Assembly (NCBI GenBank): GCA_016712985.1 | Contig: JADJQA010000006.1 | Coordinates: 123,244 to 187,243 of the forward strand | Reading direction: 5' to 3' | DNA length: 64,000 bases | From: Sulfuritalea sp. | Lineage (GTDB): Bacteria > Pseudomonadota > Gammaproteobacteria > Burkholderiales > Rhodocyclaceae | Part shown: piece by piece, positions 52,756 through 62,756 of the stretch | Position numbering within the stretch: the stretch's first letter is position 1 | Layout: each line of letters starts with the position of its first letter | The notes under the pieces: generated by a model | Databases searched by the model: none | Told to the model about the DNA's origin: nothing | Seen by the model: the letters and a program-made list of their open reading frames with translations, nothing else | Made by a program: the position numbers and the translations under genes

Positions 52756-54793
52756 GTCGATCAACAAGCGCCTTATCGTGGTGCTGGGAATGCACCGAAG
52801 CGGAACCAGCGTATTTGCCGGAGTCCTGCAGCATCTGGGGGTGCACTTCGGAGATGAGCAATTTGGACCGAACAGTTGGAATGAGCGCGGCTACTTTGAA
52901 GACCGCCGGATCGTGGAACTACACGAGCGAATCTTTTCGGCCATGGGACGCAGATGGAATTCCATTGCTCCGATTACGCAGGAGGAACTAGAGAAAGTTC
53001 AGCATTTGCACCGTGAGGGTGTGGAACTATTACGCACCATGTCAGCGGGCAATACCTATATGGGAATCAAGGATCCCAGGATGTGCTTGCTGGTGCCTTT
53101 CTGGAAGGCTGTCTTTGCCACCGTCGGACTTGTACCACAGTACCTTTTCGCAATCAGAGATCCCAGAGAGGTAGCTGCTTCACTTCGAGATCGTGATGGC
53201 ATTTCCCTGATTGGCGGATGCTGGCTTTGGTTCACCCATGTAATTAGTGCGTTACGGACTCTTGATGGTGACCAATGTTACTTCTTAAGGTATGAACAAT
53301 TGTTGGAAAAGCCAGCAGAGACCGTACGAACGATTTCGGGTTTGTTTGAATTAGCCGTCGACAAAGTCCTAATTGATAAGATTGCAACGGAGTTTGTCGC
53401 AAGAGATTTGAACCGCCACGGCGAAAAGGAAATCCTTGTTAAGGACCTGCCTCATCCGAGTGTCTATGCACTTTACAAACTATTGTGTTTACAGGAGTCG
53501 ATGATTAAGCCATCGCCACTCAAAGAGTCGATAGTGTGGCACAACGTCGAACAGACTCTTGTTTGCACAACTCCCTTCATGGCTTTTCACGATGCTCTTT
53601 CCGTTGCCGACGGCCAAGTGACTTTATTATCTGGGCGACTGTCTGCGACGCAAGTTGCGCTAGCCGGTGCCGAAACTCTTGCGTTCTCTCGATTGAAGGA
53701 AGTGGCAGATCTGACGGATCAGATCACCGAAGTAAGGGCGGCGCACGAGGAAGTGCAGAGACTGGCACTCGACCGGTTGCTCCGGGAGCAACACCTGCGG
53801 GAAGAATTGGAGCGTACCCAAGAGGCTAAAGCAGATGCGGAACGTTTGGCCTTGGATCGGCTAGTCCGGGAACAGCACCTGCAGGAAGAACTTGAGAGGA
53901 CGCAGGAAGCCAAGGCCAATGCGGAAGAGATCGTCAGGGCCAGGGACGACGCGCTGCACAGCCTCAGCGAACAGATCGACGAAGTCAGGGCGGCGCACGA
54001 AGAAGTGCAGCGCCTGGCGCTGGATCGGCTGGTACGCGGACAAACGCTGGAAGAAGAACTGGAACGCACGCAGGAGGCCAAGGCCAATGCGGAAGAGATT
54101 GTCAGGGCGAGGGACGAAGCGCTGCACAGCCTCACGGATCAGATCACCGAAGTCAGGGCGGCGCACGAGGAAGTGCAGCGGCTGGCGCTGGATCGGCTGG
54201 TACGCGGACAAACGCTGGAAGAAGAACTGGAACGTACGCAGGAGGCCAAGGCCAATGCCGAAGAGATTGTCAGGGCGAGGGACGAAGCGCTGCACAGCCT
54301 CACGGATCAGATCACCGAAGTCAGGGCGGCGCACGAGGAAGTGCAGCGGCTGGCGTTGGACCGGTTGGTTCGGGAACAACGACTGGAAGAGGAGCTTGAA
54401 CGCACGCAGGAGGCCAAGGCCAATGCGGAAGAGATTGTCAGGGCGAGGGACGAAGCGCTGCACAGCCTCACGGATCGGATCACCGAAGTCAGGGCGGCGC
54501 ACGAGGAAGTGCAGCGGCTGGCGTTGGACCGGTTGGTTCGGGAACAACGACTGGAAAATGAACTTGAGCGTACACAGGTGGCAAAGGCCGACGCAGAGGC
54601 TCTCGTCACGGCCCGAATGGAGGAGAACTACCGGTTAAACATGGAATTTGACGCATTAAAGACGACCCTTCAAGTGGCTTATGACACGATTGCTCGGCGG
54701 GAAAGCGTGATTACAGCAATTCACCGCTGGCCCTTGTGGCGAGCCGCAAAGAAGCTTGGACTGACTCCAAGAGAGAAGAAGCCGAATGAGTAA
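52748..54793 (+). CDS. Sulfotransferase-like protein with long repetitive coiled coil
   Basis: 681 residues. The first ~270 are a sulfotransferase fold: 5'-phosphate loop VVLGMHRSGTSVFAGVL, then YMGIKDPRMCLLVPFW and FAIRDPREVAASLRDRD for the 3'-phosphate of PAPS. Residues ~325-620 are a predicted coiled coil of near-identical 56-residue units (DQITEVRAAHEEVQRLALDR and onward, to ARDEALHSLT), each of eight heptads. The end RWPLWRAAKKLGL is basic. In some polymerase-capping enzymes a coiled coil acts as a molecular ruler for glycan length, and a similar role is possible here. It sits directly after wzt. Confidence 0.75.
   Translation: MRKSINKRLIVVLGMHRSGTSVFAGVLQHLGVHFGDEQFGPNSWNERGYFEDRRIVELHERIFSAMGRRWNSIAPITQEELEKVQHLHREGVELLRTMSAGNTYMGIKDPRMCLLVPFWKAVFATVGLVPQYLFAIRDPREVAASLRDRDGISLIGGCWLWFTHVISALRTLDGDQCYFLRYEQLLEKPAETVRTISGLFELAVDKVLIDKIATEFVARDLNRHGEKEILVKDLPHPSVYALYKLLCLQESMIKPSPLKESIVWHNVEQTLVCTTPFMAFHDALSVADGQVTLLSGRLSATQVALAGAETLAFSRLKEVADLTDQITEVRAAHEEVQRLALDRLLREQHLREELERTQEAKADAERLALDRLVREQHLQEELERTQEAKANAEEIVRARDDALHSLSEQIDEVRAAHEEVQRLALDRLVRGQTLEEELERTQEAKANAEEIVRARDEALHSLTDQITEVRAAHEEVQRLALDRLVRGQTLEEELERTQEAKANAEEIVRARDEALHSLTDQITEVRAAHEEVQRLALDRLVREQRLEEELERTQEAKANAEEIVRARDEALHSLTDRITEVRAAHEEVQRLALDRLVREQRLENELERTQVAKADAEALVTARMEENYRLNMEFDALKTTLQVAYDTIARRESVITAIHRWPLWRAAKKLGLTPREKKPNE
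53713..54580 (+). repeat. 168-bp in-frame tandem repeat array
   Basis: Copies starting with GGATCAGATCACCGAAGTCA occur at 53965, 54133, 54301 and 54469, exactly 168 bases apart, and differ by only a few bases. The first unit, from 53713, is 252 bases long because an 84-base half-unit is duplicated. All lengths are multiples of 84, so each unit is 28 or 56 residues, whole heptads, and gain or loss of copies keeps the coiled coil in register. Not a CRISPR array: no separate spacers. Confidence 0.9.
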
Positions 54794-55190
54794 GCTGCAT
54801 TGGTCGGTGGACTCCCTTTCTGTGCGGGGAAGGTCCATCTTTGGCTTTGGCTGGATGTTTCACGAAGACCTTGACGTACTCAAAGTTGGGGTCATTCTAT
54901 GCGACGAACATTGGCAACCATTGAGTTCCATTCCGGTCGACTGGGGAAAATACAGACCGGACGTGGGGCGGGTATTTAATGGCAATGCTCGTGCGCTGGA
55001 GGCGGGCTATCTGGTCATAGGCTCCTTCAGCCAGGACATCCCTCGGACGCACAAGTTCGCGTTTGCGGTGGCGCTGTCGGACGGGAATACCGTGGAACTC
55101 AAAATCCCACATGACAAACTGATTGCGCTTGATGGTGCGCATACCAGTACCGGCAAGATCATCGCATTGCGGCAGGCGGGGCATACATAA
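54786..55190 (+). CDS. Hypothetical protein, possible glycosyltransferase N-terminal domain
   Basis: 134 residues of beta-rich sequence: MSKLHWSVDSLSVRGRSIFGFGWMFHEDLDVLKVGVIL, DVGRVFNGNARALEAGYLVIGSFS, KFAFAVALSDGNTVELKIPHD. Similar modules stand at the N-terminus of some bacterial glycosyltransferases. It overlaps the sulfotransferase gene by eight bases and ends nine bases before the GT4 start. It may be a separate small subunit, or the first domain of the next protein split by an indel. Confidence 0.55.
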   Translation: MSKLHWSVDSLSVRGRSIFGFGWMFHEDLDVLKVGVILCDEHWQPLSSIPVDWGKYRPDVGRVFNGNARALEAGYLVIGSFSQDIPRTHKFAFAVALSDGNTVELKIPHDKLIALDGAHTSTGKIIALRQAGHT

Positions 55191-55198
55191 GGAAGGGT

Positions 55199-56421
55199 TT
55201 GCACCAGATCGGTAGCGGACAGTGGTCCGGTTTCATTACAAAAGTGGCGCGATTGGTTAGAGGCAGGCCAAAGCTCTTCTTGGATCACCCGAGGCAACTG
55301 CTAGAGAAGCTAAAGCATCACGAGCGTCAGCGGGTGTCACTCATCGTTGATCACGATCTTGGGGGGGGGCGAACCAGTACCGCGATCGAGTGGTCAAGGA
55401 GATGCTGGCAGACGGACAGGCAGCGGTGGTCTATTGCTTTCACCTGGCGACACTATCCCCCGTCATCATCCTCTACCGACGGAGCAGCGTTGAGCGCTAT
55501 GCCGTTCCCGGCGACGATTTTCTCCTCGGTTTTGTCGAGCGGCTCGGCATAAATGAGGTGATTTACAACACGGCGGTATCGTTTGCCCAGCCGGAGCGAA
55601 TTCCAGAATTGCTGGTCAGATTGAAAGAGTTGACCGGGGCGCGCCTGCTCCTGCTGATTCATGATTTCTTCGTTGTTTGTCCGTCACACTTCCTGTTGAA
55701 TGATCGGGGCGTGTATTGCGACCTGCCAGCCACGATCGAATGCAATCGTTGTATCAAGGCCACTGAACAGACGTTCGTTTCTTTCTACAAGCCACGGACC
55801 ATAGAAGAGTGGAGGAAACCATGGGCCAATGCCATGCATTCGGCGGACGAAATCCGTACTTTTTCTGAAAGTAGTCTTGCCCTGTTGATGAGGGCTTATC
55901 CGGACCTGCCAGTCGGCAAGGTCGTCGTGAAGCCTCATCGTGCGGAACACCCTCCCTTTCAGCCACTTCGTCCAAGTGGTGGGCAGCATCTCTGCCTGGG
56001 CGTGGTCGGCCAGATCGGCTTCCACAAGGGGAGTAAGTTTCTTCAGGCGCTGGCTAGTGAAATCGAGCACCGATGCTCTCCCGTCAGAATTGTCGTGATC
56101 GGTACGATCGAGACTGCCTGCAATCCCAATGTCGTCTCTCAAACGGGCGCCTATCGTCAAGACCAACTTCCTGGCTTTATTGAGAAGTCAGGCGCGAACG
56201 TCATGCTTTTCCCCTCGATCTGGCCTGAAACATTTTCCTATGTTGTTCAGGAACTGATGGCTCTTGATCTGCCTGTCGCGTGCTTTGCCATGGGAGCACC
56301 CGCCGAGCGGCTTGGCGCTTACTCGAAGGGTCTAATTCTCCGATCCTTGAGTCCTTCCTCCGTGCTGGATGAACTGATCGTTTTTCATCGCCGTCTTTAT
56401 CTTTCCGGTGAGTCATCTTGA
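55199..56421 (+). CDS. GT4-like glycosyltransferase, frame broken in a G9 tract
   Basis: About 407 residues across two frames. First frame: MHQIGSGQWSGFITKVARLVRGRPKLFLDHPRQLL ... RVSLIVDHDLGGG; second frame: ANQYRDRVVKEMLADGQAAVVYCFHLATLSPVIILYRRSS and onward. The joint is exactly a run of nine G. The C-terminal half has CLGVVGQIGFHKGSKFLQALA and MLFPSIWPETFSYVVQELMALDLPVACFAMGAPAERLG, the GT-B donor-site pattern (ExxxE in this family). The start is TTG with AAGGAAGGG upstream. Whether the frame is on or off depends on the length of the G run. Confidence 0.75.
55361..55369 (+). repeat. Nine-G homopolymer tract inside the GT4 gene
   Basis: GATCTT is followed by nine G and CGAAC. Seven or ten G would keep the frame (LGGGANQY or LGGGGANQY); nine does not. 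Poly-G tracts of this length in surface-glycan genes are classic slipped-strand contingency loci in Neisseria and Campylobacter. The alternative is a homopolymer-length error, which this assembly makes elsewhere. Confidence 0.7.
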
Positions 56422-57677
56422 GACAAACCCACGTCTTCACCAGCGCTGCCCTGAACTACATTCCAAAGGTGCGGATGCTCTTTCGCTCACTGCGCGAGCA
56501 TCACCCCGAATGGAGGTTGCACCTCGCGCTGGCGGACGAAAAGCGTTCCCATCTGGACTTCAGTGCTGAGCCTTTCGATGAAGTAATACCTGTCGCGGAC
56601 ATGGAAATCCCTTCCTGGCGCGGCTGGGCCTTTTGCCACACCATTGTCGAATTGGCGACGGCAATCAAGCCGTTTGCGCTGCAGAGATTGCTGGCCCGCC
56701 CCGACGCGGGAAATGTCATTTATCTCGATCCCGATACCGTCGCGTTTTCTCGCCTGGATGACATCATTGAGGCGCTGGACGAAGCAAATATGGTTCTTAC
56801 ACCGCATCAGACCAAGCCCGAAACGACGCTGGCAGCGATCATCGCCAACGAGATCTGTAGCCTCAAACATGGTGTGTACAACCTGGGCTTTGTGGCAGTC
56901 GCCGCCACCGACATAGGTAAGGTGTTCGCCGAGTGGTGGGGCAAGCGTGTTTACCACTTCTGCAGGGCAGACATTCCTAACGGACTGTTCACCGCCCAGC
57001 GCTGGATAGACTTGGTGCCAGCGTTTTTTGAAGGCGTAGCGATTATGCGTTCGTCTCGCCACAACGTAGCCACTTGGAACCTTACGACTCGGGATTTCTC
57101 ACGTGATGCTGTGGGGAATTTCCTTGTAGATGGGGAGCCGCTGGGCTTCTATCACTTTACTGGTTTCGACAGCGGAGCCCATCGAGTCATGGCGGCGAAG
57201 AATGCCCCTGGTAACAAGGCAGTCCAGGAAATCGTCGAATGGTATGACGGTCAGACCAAATGTCTCGCAGACGATCCGCTTTCAAATGAACCCTGGGCAT
57301 TTGCCAAGTATTCCGATGGCACACTTATTACGCGTGCACAGCGATTGATGTATCGCGACCGCCTGGATTTGCAGCGCGCATTTCCGGAACCCTTCGATGC
57401 GAATGGCTATCTGGCTTGGTGGAACAGCCAGTGCCGCATCGAGAATCCCGAACTTTTCGACCCGGCGACAGAGGAAGCGGCAATCGCAAAGATCACCTCG
57501 GGGCTGAACGCCGGGTATAGAGCAGGGGAGCCGAAATCGAATCTGACCAGCGTCGGCAGCATTTTTCGCACTGCACTGGCGCAGCCAAGAACAAAGTGGC
57601 AGTTGGGGAAACGCGGTTGGGAAATACTTCGGAATGAAGGTCTGCCAGGAATCCGACGGCGCTTGGACAATCATTGA
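56418..57677 (+). CDS. GT8-like glycosyltransferase (GT-A fold)
   Basis: 419 residues. HVFTSAALNYIPKVRMLFRSLREHHPEWRLHLALADEK opens a GT-A Rossmann-like domain, IYLDPDTVAFSRLDDI holds the DxD metal site, and KHGVYNLGFVAV with FYHFTGFDSG are later family motifs. Members transfer a sugar from a nucleotide donor. The start is TTG overlapping the GT4 stop; no strong ribosome-binding site is visible. It probably acts on the same glycan as GT4. The C-terminal ~100 residues have no obvious domain. Confidence 0.78.
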   Translation: MRQTHVFTSAALNYIPKVRMLFRSLREHHPEWRLHLALADEKRSHLDFSAEPFDEVIPVADMEIPSWRGWAFCHTIVELATAIKPFALQRLLARPDAGNVIYLDPDTVAFSRLDDIIEALDEANMVLTPHQTKPETTLAAIIANEICSLKHGVYNLGFVAVAATDIGKVFAEWWGKRVYHFCRADIPNGLFTAQRWIDLVPAFFEGVAIMRSSRHNVATWNLTTRDFSRDAVGNFLVDGEPLGFYHFTGFDSGAHRVMAAKNAPGNKAVQEIVEWYDGQTKCLADDPLSNEPWAFAKYSDGTLITRAQRLMYRDRLDLQRAFPEPFDANGYLAWWNSQCRIENPELFDPATEEAAIAKITSGLNAGYRAGEPKSNLTSVGSIFRTALAQPRTKWQLGKRGWEILRNEGLPGIRRRLDNH

Positions 57678-57694
57678 TTTGCAAGGGGAGCATC

Positions 57695-58466
57695 TTGAAG
57701 GAATGGTTGATCGACGATGAAGGATTTAAGGCCCGGTTCGTCAAGCTCCCCGATATCATTGGAGACTGGATAAAGGGACCACCTCGATCTCAAGACATCG
57801 GATGTGCTGGATTTTGGCTGCGGCCAAGGCATTACCGCATTGGGTATGGCAATGCGCAACAATGCAAGGCAAGTGTGCGCCGTCGATATCATGCCAGACG
57901 TCAATCAGTGCCTTGACGTCGCTAGCGCCACCCTTGGCTTAAAAAGCCTTCCTTCGAACATCGCTCTTGCGCAGATCAGCCCCGGTGAGGATTTCTGTCC
58001 TGGGCAGTCGTTTGATCTCGTCTATAGCTGGTCAGTCTTCGAGCATGTTGAACAAGACATCCTCAACTCGGTGCTTGCACAACTGCACGGCAAGTTGAAG
58101 CCCGGCGGCTACCTTTTTATACAAATTGCTCCGCTGTTTTTCTCCGCCGAGGGTTCGCACCTTTTTCACCGTATTCCGATTCCATGGGGCCATCTGACCA
58201 TCCAGGAAAGTACTTACTACAGCAAACTATGCAATGCCTGCGAATCCCGCGAGGAAGTTGACGCCTTGTGGTCCTGCTATCAGTGGCTGAATCGGGTAAC
58301 TGCAATTGATCTAAAGCGGCGCATTGTTGCTAACGGACTCAAGGTGGTCAGAGAATACGTGACGCAGGACCCACACGCCGAACAACTCCCTGCTGCATTG
58401 CTCGACGCCTACCAGCGAGAAGCGCTTGTGACCAACCAGATTGTTCTGCTTGCACAGAGGGTTTGA
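57695..58466 (+). CDS. SAM-dependent methyltransferase (one frameshift)
   Basis: About 256 residues after repair near 57779. The TTG start MKEWLIDDEGFKARFVKLPDIIGDWIKG is preceded at five bases by GGGGAG. The second frame reads HLDLKTSDVLDFGCGQGITALGMAMRN (motif I DFGCGQG), AVDIMPDVNQC, FDLVYSWSVFEHVEQDILNSVLAQLHGKLKPGGYLFIQIAPL, a complete class I methyltransferase. Likely target is a sugar of the exported glycan, possibly the chain end recognised by the Wzt C-domain. Confidence 0.8.
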
Positions 58467-58529
58467 TGTCATTCGCCAATGCGAGTGGTACAAAATTATC
58501 GACGAGCCGAACCAAATAGAGACCGGGTA

Positions 58530-59458
58530 ATGAAACTTTATCTGCATGTAGGCATGACCAAGGCCGGTTCCACGTCGATACAGAATGCGTTCAGCGAACA
58601 CAGAGAGATAATCCTGGGCAAGTATGGAGTCCTGTATCCAGAACCGGGAACCTCATTCCAGAATCACCACGAGCTGTACCAGTTGATTTGGAATGGCGAT
58701 CCAGAGCCTGTCAAGACATACCTCGAAGGCGCTTGTGCTTTGGCTAGACTCGCCAAAGCACAACGTCTCCTTCTATCCAGTGAGGATATGTTCCTGCTAC
58801 CGAACACGCCAAAGAGCATGATTTGCCTGGCAGAGGCACTTGGTGCGTTGGAAGGCGTGGAAGCCCGAATTGTCGTTGTTGTCAGGCATCCTCGAACATG
58901 GATGCGTTCGCACATCGCCCAGTTGCTTTCCAATGGTGCGTTCGCCCTTGACGAATACTCAGATCGCTACACAGAGCTTCCGCAGAATATCGTCGAATGC
59001 ATCAGGGCCTTTCTAGCCATGGATCAACGCATGCTGCTGATGTCCTATCGTAGATCCACAGCGAACGGAACCCTGGTCAGGATTTTTTGGCTTGCTGGAT
59101 ATTGCCCTGGAAGAGGATTGGGAGCGCAATGACAATGTAACCGGCAAGGACCGTTTCTATTCGATGGAAGCGCAAATTGGCCTTCTTTGCGGCTTGCGTG
59201 CATTTAACTACAAGTCCCATCCGAACTCTAAAAATACGGATTCGCTCAGGAGTTCAATCCGAGCACTTGTCGATTCAATGTCACAAAAATCCTTCTGTGT
59301 CAAGGTTGCTTAACCCTCTTGAGGCGATCCTAAGACACGAGTTGAACATCCTCATCGACAATTCGATTTCTACACTATCATCGACAGACCAGGAGTATCT
59401 GAATGACCTCGATCCTGATGATGGAAAGCCCCCCTTTCCTACGATCGAGTGTCACTAA
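58530..59458 (+). CDS. Sulfotransferase-family protein (two frameshifts)
   Basis: About 309 residues over three frames. First: MKLYLHVGMTKAGSTSIQNAFSEHREIILGKYGVLYPEPG with the PAPS 5'-loop (TKAGSTSIQ) and RIVVVVRHPRTWMRSHIAQLL with the 3'-phosphate arginine and serine. After a T6 run near 59085 the frame moves to FGLLDIALEEDWERNDNVTGKDRF. Near 59285 (A5) it moves again to LLNPLEAILRHELNILIDNSISTLSSTDQEYLNDLDPDDG. Both shifts are at homopolymers. A second sulfotransferase in the cluster suggests a sulfated glycan. It is convergent with the membrane-protein gene. Confidence 0.68.
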
Positions 59459-59545
59459 TGTCGTCCTTTAAATTGGATGTAATGAAATCTCGGGCCGCCT
59501 TATGAGACTAATGGCCTGGAAATGGTTAGATAGTAGAAGCGAGTT
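59459..59545. other. Short convergent gap
   Basis: Between the sulfotransferase and the large membrane-protein gene, both of which end here. No terminator-like stem with a T run was seen, only AT-rich sequence (TCCTTTAAATTGG). Confidence 0.4.
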
Positions 59546-62500
59546 CTATTTGTCGATGAGCCTTTGATGCAAGGCTATGTTGGTGATCGAGATGCTGCCG
59601 CATGCCTTGAGTTTTTCAGGTCAATTCTGAAGCCTTTGACCCTTTCAAGGCTAGCCATCTGGGATAAGCGTCAAGCGGAACAATCAAGGTGCCATCATCG
59701 GCGGTGAACTTGAGACTGGCCTCTTCCGTTGGACCATTCTGCAAGTTACCCCACCAATAGACATGTAGTCGTGGAACTTCCTTGCGTTGGGCACATTGAA
59801 AATCAAAGCGTAGAAGTCCTGAATGCTTCCCTGAAATATTCAACGTGGAAACATCAAACTGCAACTTCGGATCGGTACCTGCCACCTTGTAGGCATTTCC
59901 TTCCGGAAGCAACTGTGCAGCAAGTGGACGAATTGCATCCAGTTTGTGAGTCAAAGTCATACGAGCCTTAAGGGAAGACTCGGAGCGCCCCCAGGATACT
60001 GGTATCTTTTCAAGGTCGCGGGTAATGAAGGCAGCATCCATCAATCTAGTGCGATATTCTACGGCAGCGTCGCGTCCAATGATGGCAGTTACCTTATTTG
60101 GCGATCCGGTCTTCGCCGGATCGAGCGGTGGTCCATCGACCCATATGGCATTGCCTTCATTCCAGATGCGAGTGACCCGTCTTGTATCGCCACTGCTGAG
60201 CTGTACCGCCGAGCCAACTGCAAACGGTGCAACATTGACTGCGATAAAAGCCGCTTCCCTGCGATGGATGCCCTTTTCCCAATTGCTGTCGCTGAGATTG
60301 CGAATTGAAGTTTGAACTTGGAGTGTGTCAGGCGTTTGATCGGAATTCTTCAGTATTCCGAACACGAATCCTTCCGACCATACCGGTAGGTAATTTTCCA
60401 TGATGAACCGGAACAACAGAGGCGAGCGTAAAGCCAGGCCGCCGCCGTCGTGAACTCGTTGTCGGCCTGCAGCAGGGCCACTCGCACCGGCCTAAGCCTG
60501 AGTTGGTCAATCGCCCTCATCTGTTGCGGCATTGGAACCATGTTGTAGGGTGCGGTGACTGGGATTGGTGGAAGCTTGTCAAGGTAGAAGTAATGAGCAT
60601 TGCGGGAAGTAAGGTCAAGATAGGTCTCACCTGGAACCAGCAGCAGCGTCAAGGCGCGATTCAGACGGACTAGACGATCAAGGTGATCGGTCTTTATTTC
60701 ACTGATTCCAATATTGGGGAGCCCGACCTTGGTGCCATCAACCAATATTCCGGTGCCTGCTTTCCCATACGCGCTATGCAGGAGAGAGTTGACGGACACG
60801 TAGTTAAGATTGGCAAGGCTACCGAGAGCAGCGCCGGCGACGACAACAATTGTGATCAATACTTGTCGATGAACCGGCTCTGAGATAACTTTCCAGGAAA
60901 CTAGAGGAATTAGCGCAATCCAGCTTAATTGTGCAGCCCAGCCAGGTCGGATCAAACCTGAAGGATCGATTCGGCCCATCAAGTAGGGAATCAATAGCAG
61001 GGAAAAAAGAAGCACTACCGTCACAGGCATGTACTTCTCGATACGACGTTCATTAGTTGCATGAAGCCGGTATGCAATAAAGATGCAGGCCAATGGTGCT
61101 GCAATCCAGGACATTCTTACCAGTTCGGTAATAATCCACGAGGGCGCTGCCTTGCCCAGACTGATCGCCCAAGGTACGCCATAGGCGATTTGATTGATGG
61201 AGCCGTTTTCCCATACATAGCGAACCGCACCGAAAACCATGGAGGGAGCGGACGAACGTGCTGATTAATAACAGGAAGGCAAGCGCCAGGGCTGGGCTCT
61301 TGATGTCCGATCGATTTTTTAATTGGCGGATTTGCCAGACCAGAAACAGAGCATAAGGAAGGGACGCAGCCAACAGTATGATGCCTTGCGGCGGGACGCC
61401 CAGAATGACGATAGGCGCGGTAAGGATCCACGCGACAAGCCACCGCGATGGCGACGCGCGGAGATTTTCGCTGAGCCAGAGACACAAGATCGGCGTGAGG
61501 AATAGCCAGGACAACCGTCCACCGAGAAAGAACGCCGAAGTCAGTGCGAGTCCGATGCTGCCTGTGAATCGGTGCATGGCAATCACCGTGATGAACGCCA
61601 AGAGCCAGAAGGCAAGGCGGTTCGCCTCGGCAAGTGGTGCCGCCGTACCGTCAAAAGCAGGACCACCAGCAAGCCCGCCAGATCGTCGTCGATTAGGCCG
61701 TGCGGCGGTATGAAGTCCACATAGGAACCATGCCCTTCAGGTAGGACCACCAGCCAACCAGATGCTCACCGAGATGGTAATCGTCGGGGCTAATATGCGG
61801 CGGCACTGTGTAGCCAGCCTTGGCAAAAGCCACAAGGAAGAATAGCGCTGTGGGAGACAATAGCATCGACAGTTTTGGTGTATCGGTCCGTCGGAAGCGG
61901 CGAAAGCGCATAAGTACGTCGAACACAGCCCAAAGTGCTATTGCAGCGAGGATGATGGGAAGTGCAGCGCTCACCCGGTATTCGCTGATCACTCCGTCGG
62001 GAGACAGAAGGCGCGCCGGATAGGCATCAAATATCAGGAAGCTTGCGCCGACCTGACCGATTGCCAGGCCAAGCGGCAGATATCGACCTACCAGCAGCGA
62101 TCGCTGTTGGATTGCTATAGCTAGTAGCACGAAGCCGGTAGCAGCTACGCCATAGGTAGTATAGATGTAGCTTTGCAGGTGAAGTCCATCCGCGTAATTA
62201 CCTGGCAACCGGCCAAGGATCAGCGCGACTTCCATTGGTATGAGGGCAATTAGAATGAGACTGAAGTAAGCCCAGCCTGCAATTTCCGGCGAAACCCCGA
62301 CCGGGGCGTTTCCCGAGCGTGCTAGCGCCCACGCCGTCAGCAACAGGCCTGTCGACGAAAGGAGCGCTACCCCCCAGTCTGCCTTGGCTCCGGTGGTCAA
62401 CAGGCCGATGGCGAACAGTGCAGGGACCGACCACCAAAGCAACTGAATCGTTGTCGCTTCTGCGGTAGCGATATCGCCATCGCGGTTAAGCCGATCGAAT

Positions 62501-62726
62501 TGCCTCAGGAGATACAGCAGGCAGAAGGAAAGAACCCAATTACGATTGGTCCCACCAAAAGATCCTGCAGCTTTCCTTCATTCCTCCATGTGATGCTGCT
62601 GACAATGAAATCCAGGTATGCAGGAGCAACGTTCAGCTTAAGGCTGAGGATCAATGCAGAACCGGCAATGATTGCCGAGGCTAGAGTAGCGGCTAATTTT
62701 TGCGGGGCAGTCAAGGTTTGATACAT
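59546..62726 (-). pseudogene. Large polytopic membrane protein, split into about seven frame segments
   Basis: Reading across frames gives one protein of about 1060 residues. It runs MYQTLTAPQKLAATLASAIIAGSALIL, many hydrophobic helices (LLWWSVPALFAIGLLTTGAKADWGVALLSSTGLL), then GEHLVGWWSYLKGMVP joined to YVDFIPPHGLIDDDLAGLL, FDGTAAPLAEANRLAFWL, MVFGAVRYVWENGSINQIAYG and a soluble C-terminal part ending in FRIDLKN and ACGSISITNIALHQRLIDK. Each junction needs a one-base indel: near 62520, 61725, 61660, 61250, 60410 and twice near 59600. No in-frame stops inside segments. Function is probably lipid-linked sugar transfer or assembly; the family is not recognised. Confidence 0.6.
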
Positions 62727-62756
62727 TTGTTGGAGTGTGTCTTGGTCGGGATAAAT

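Noticed and set aside
53713..54580. Possible CRISPR array
   Set aside because: Units of 168 bases are contiguous, in frame and lack unique spacers; this is a coding tandem repeat.
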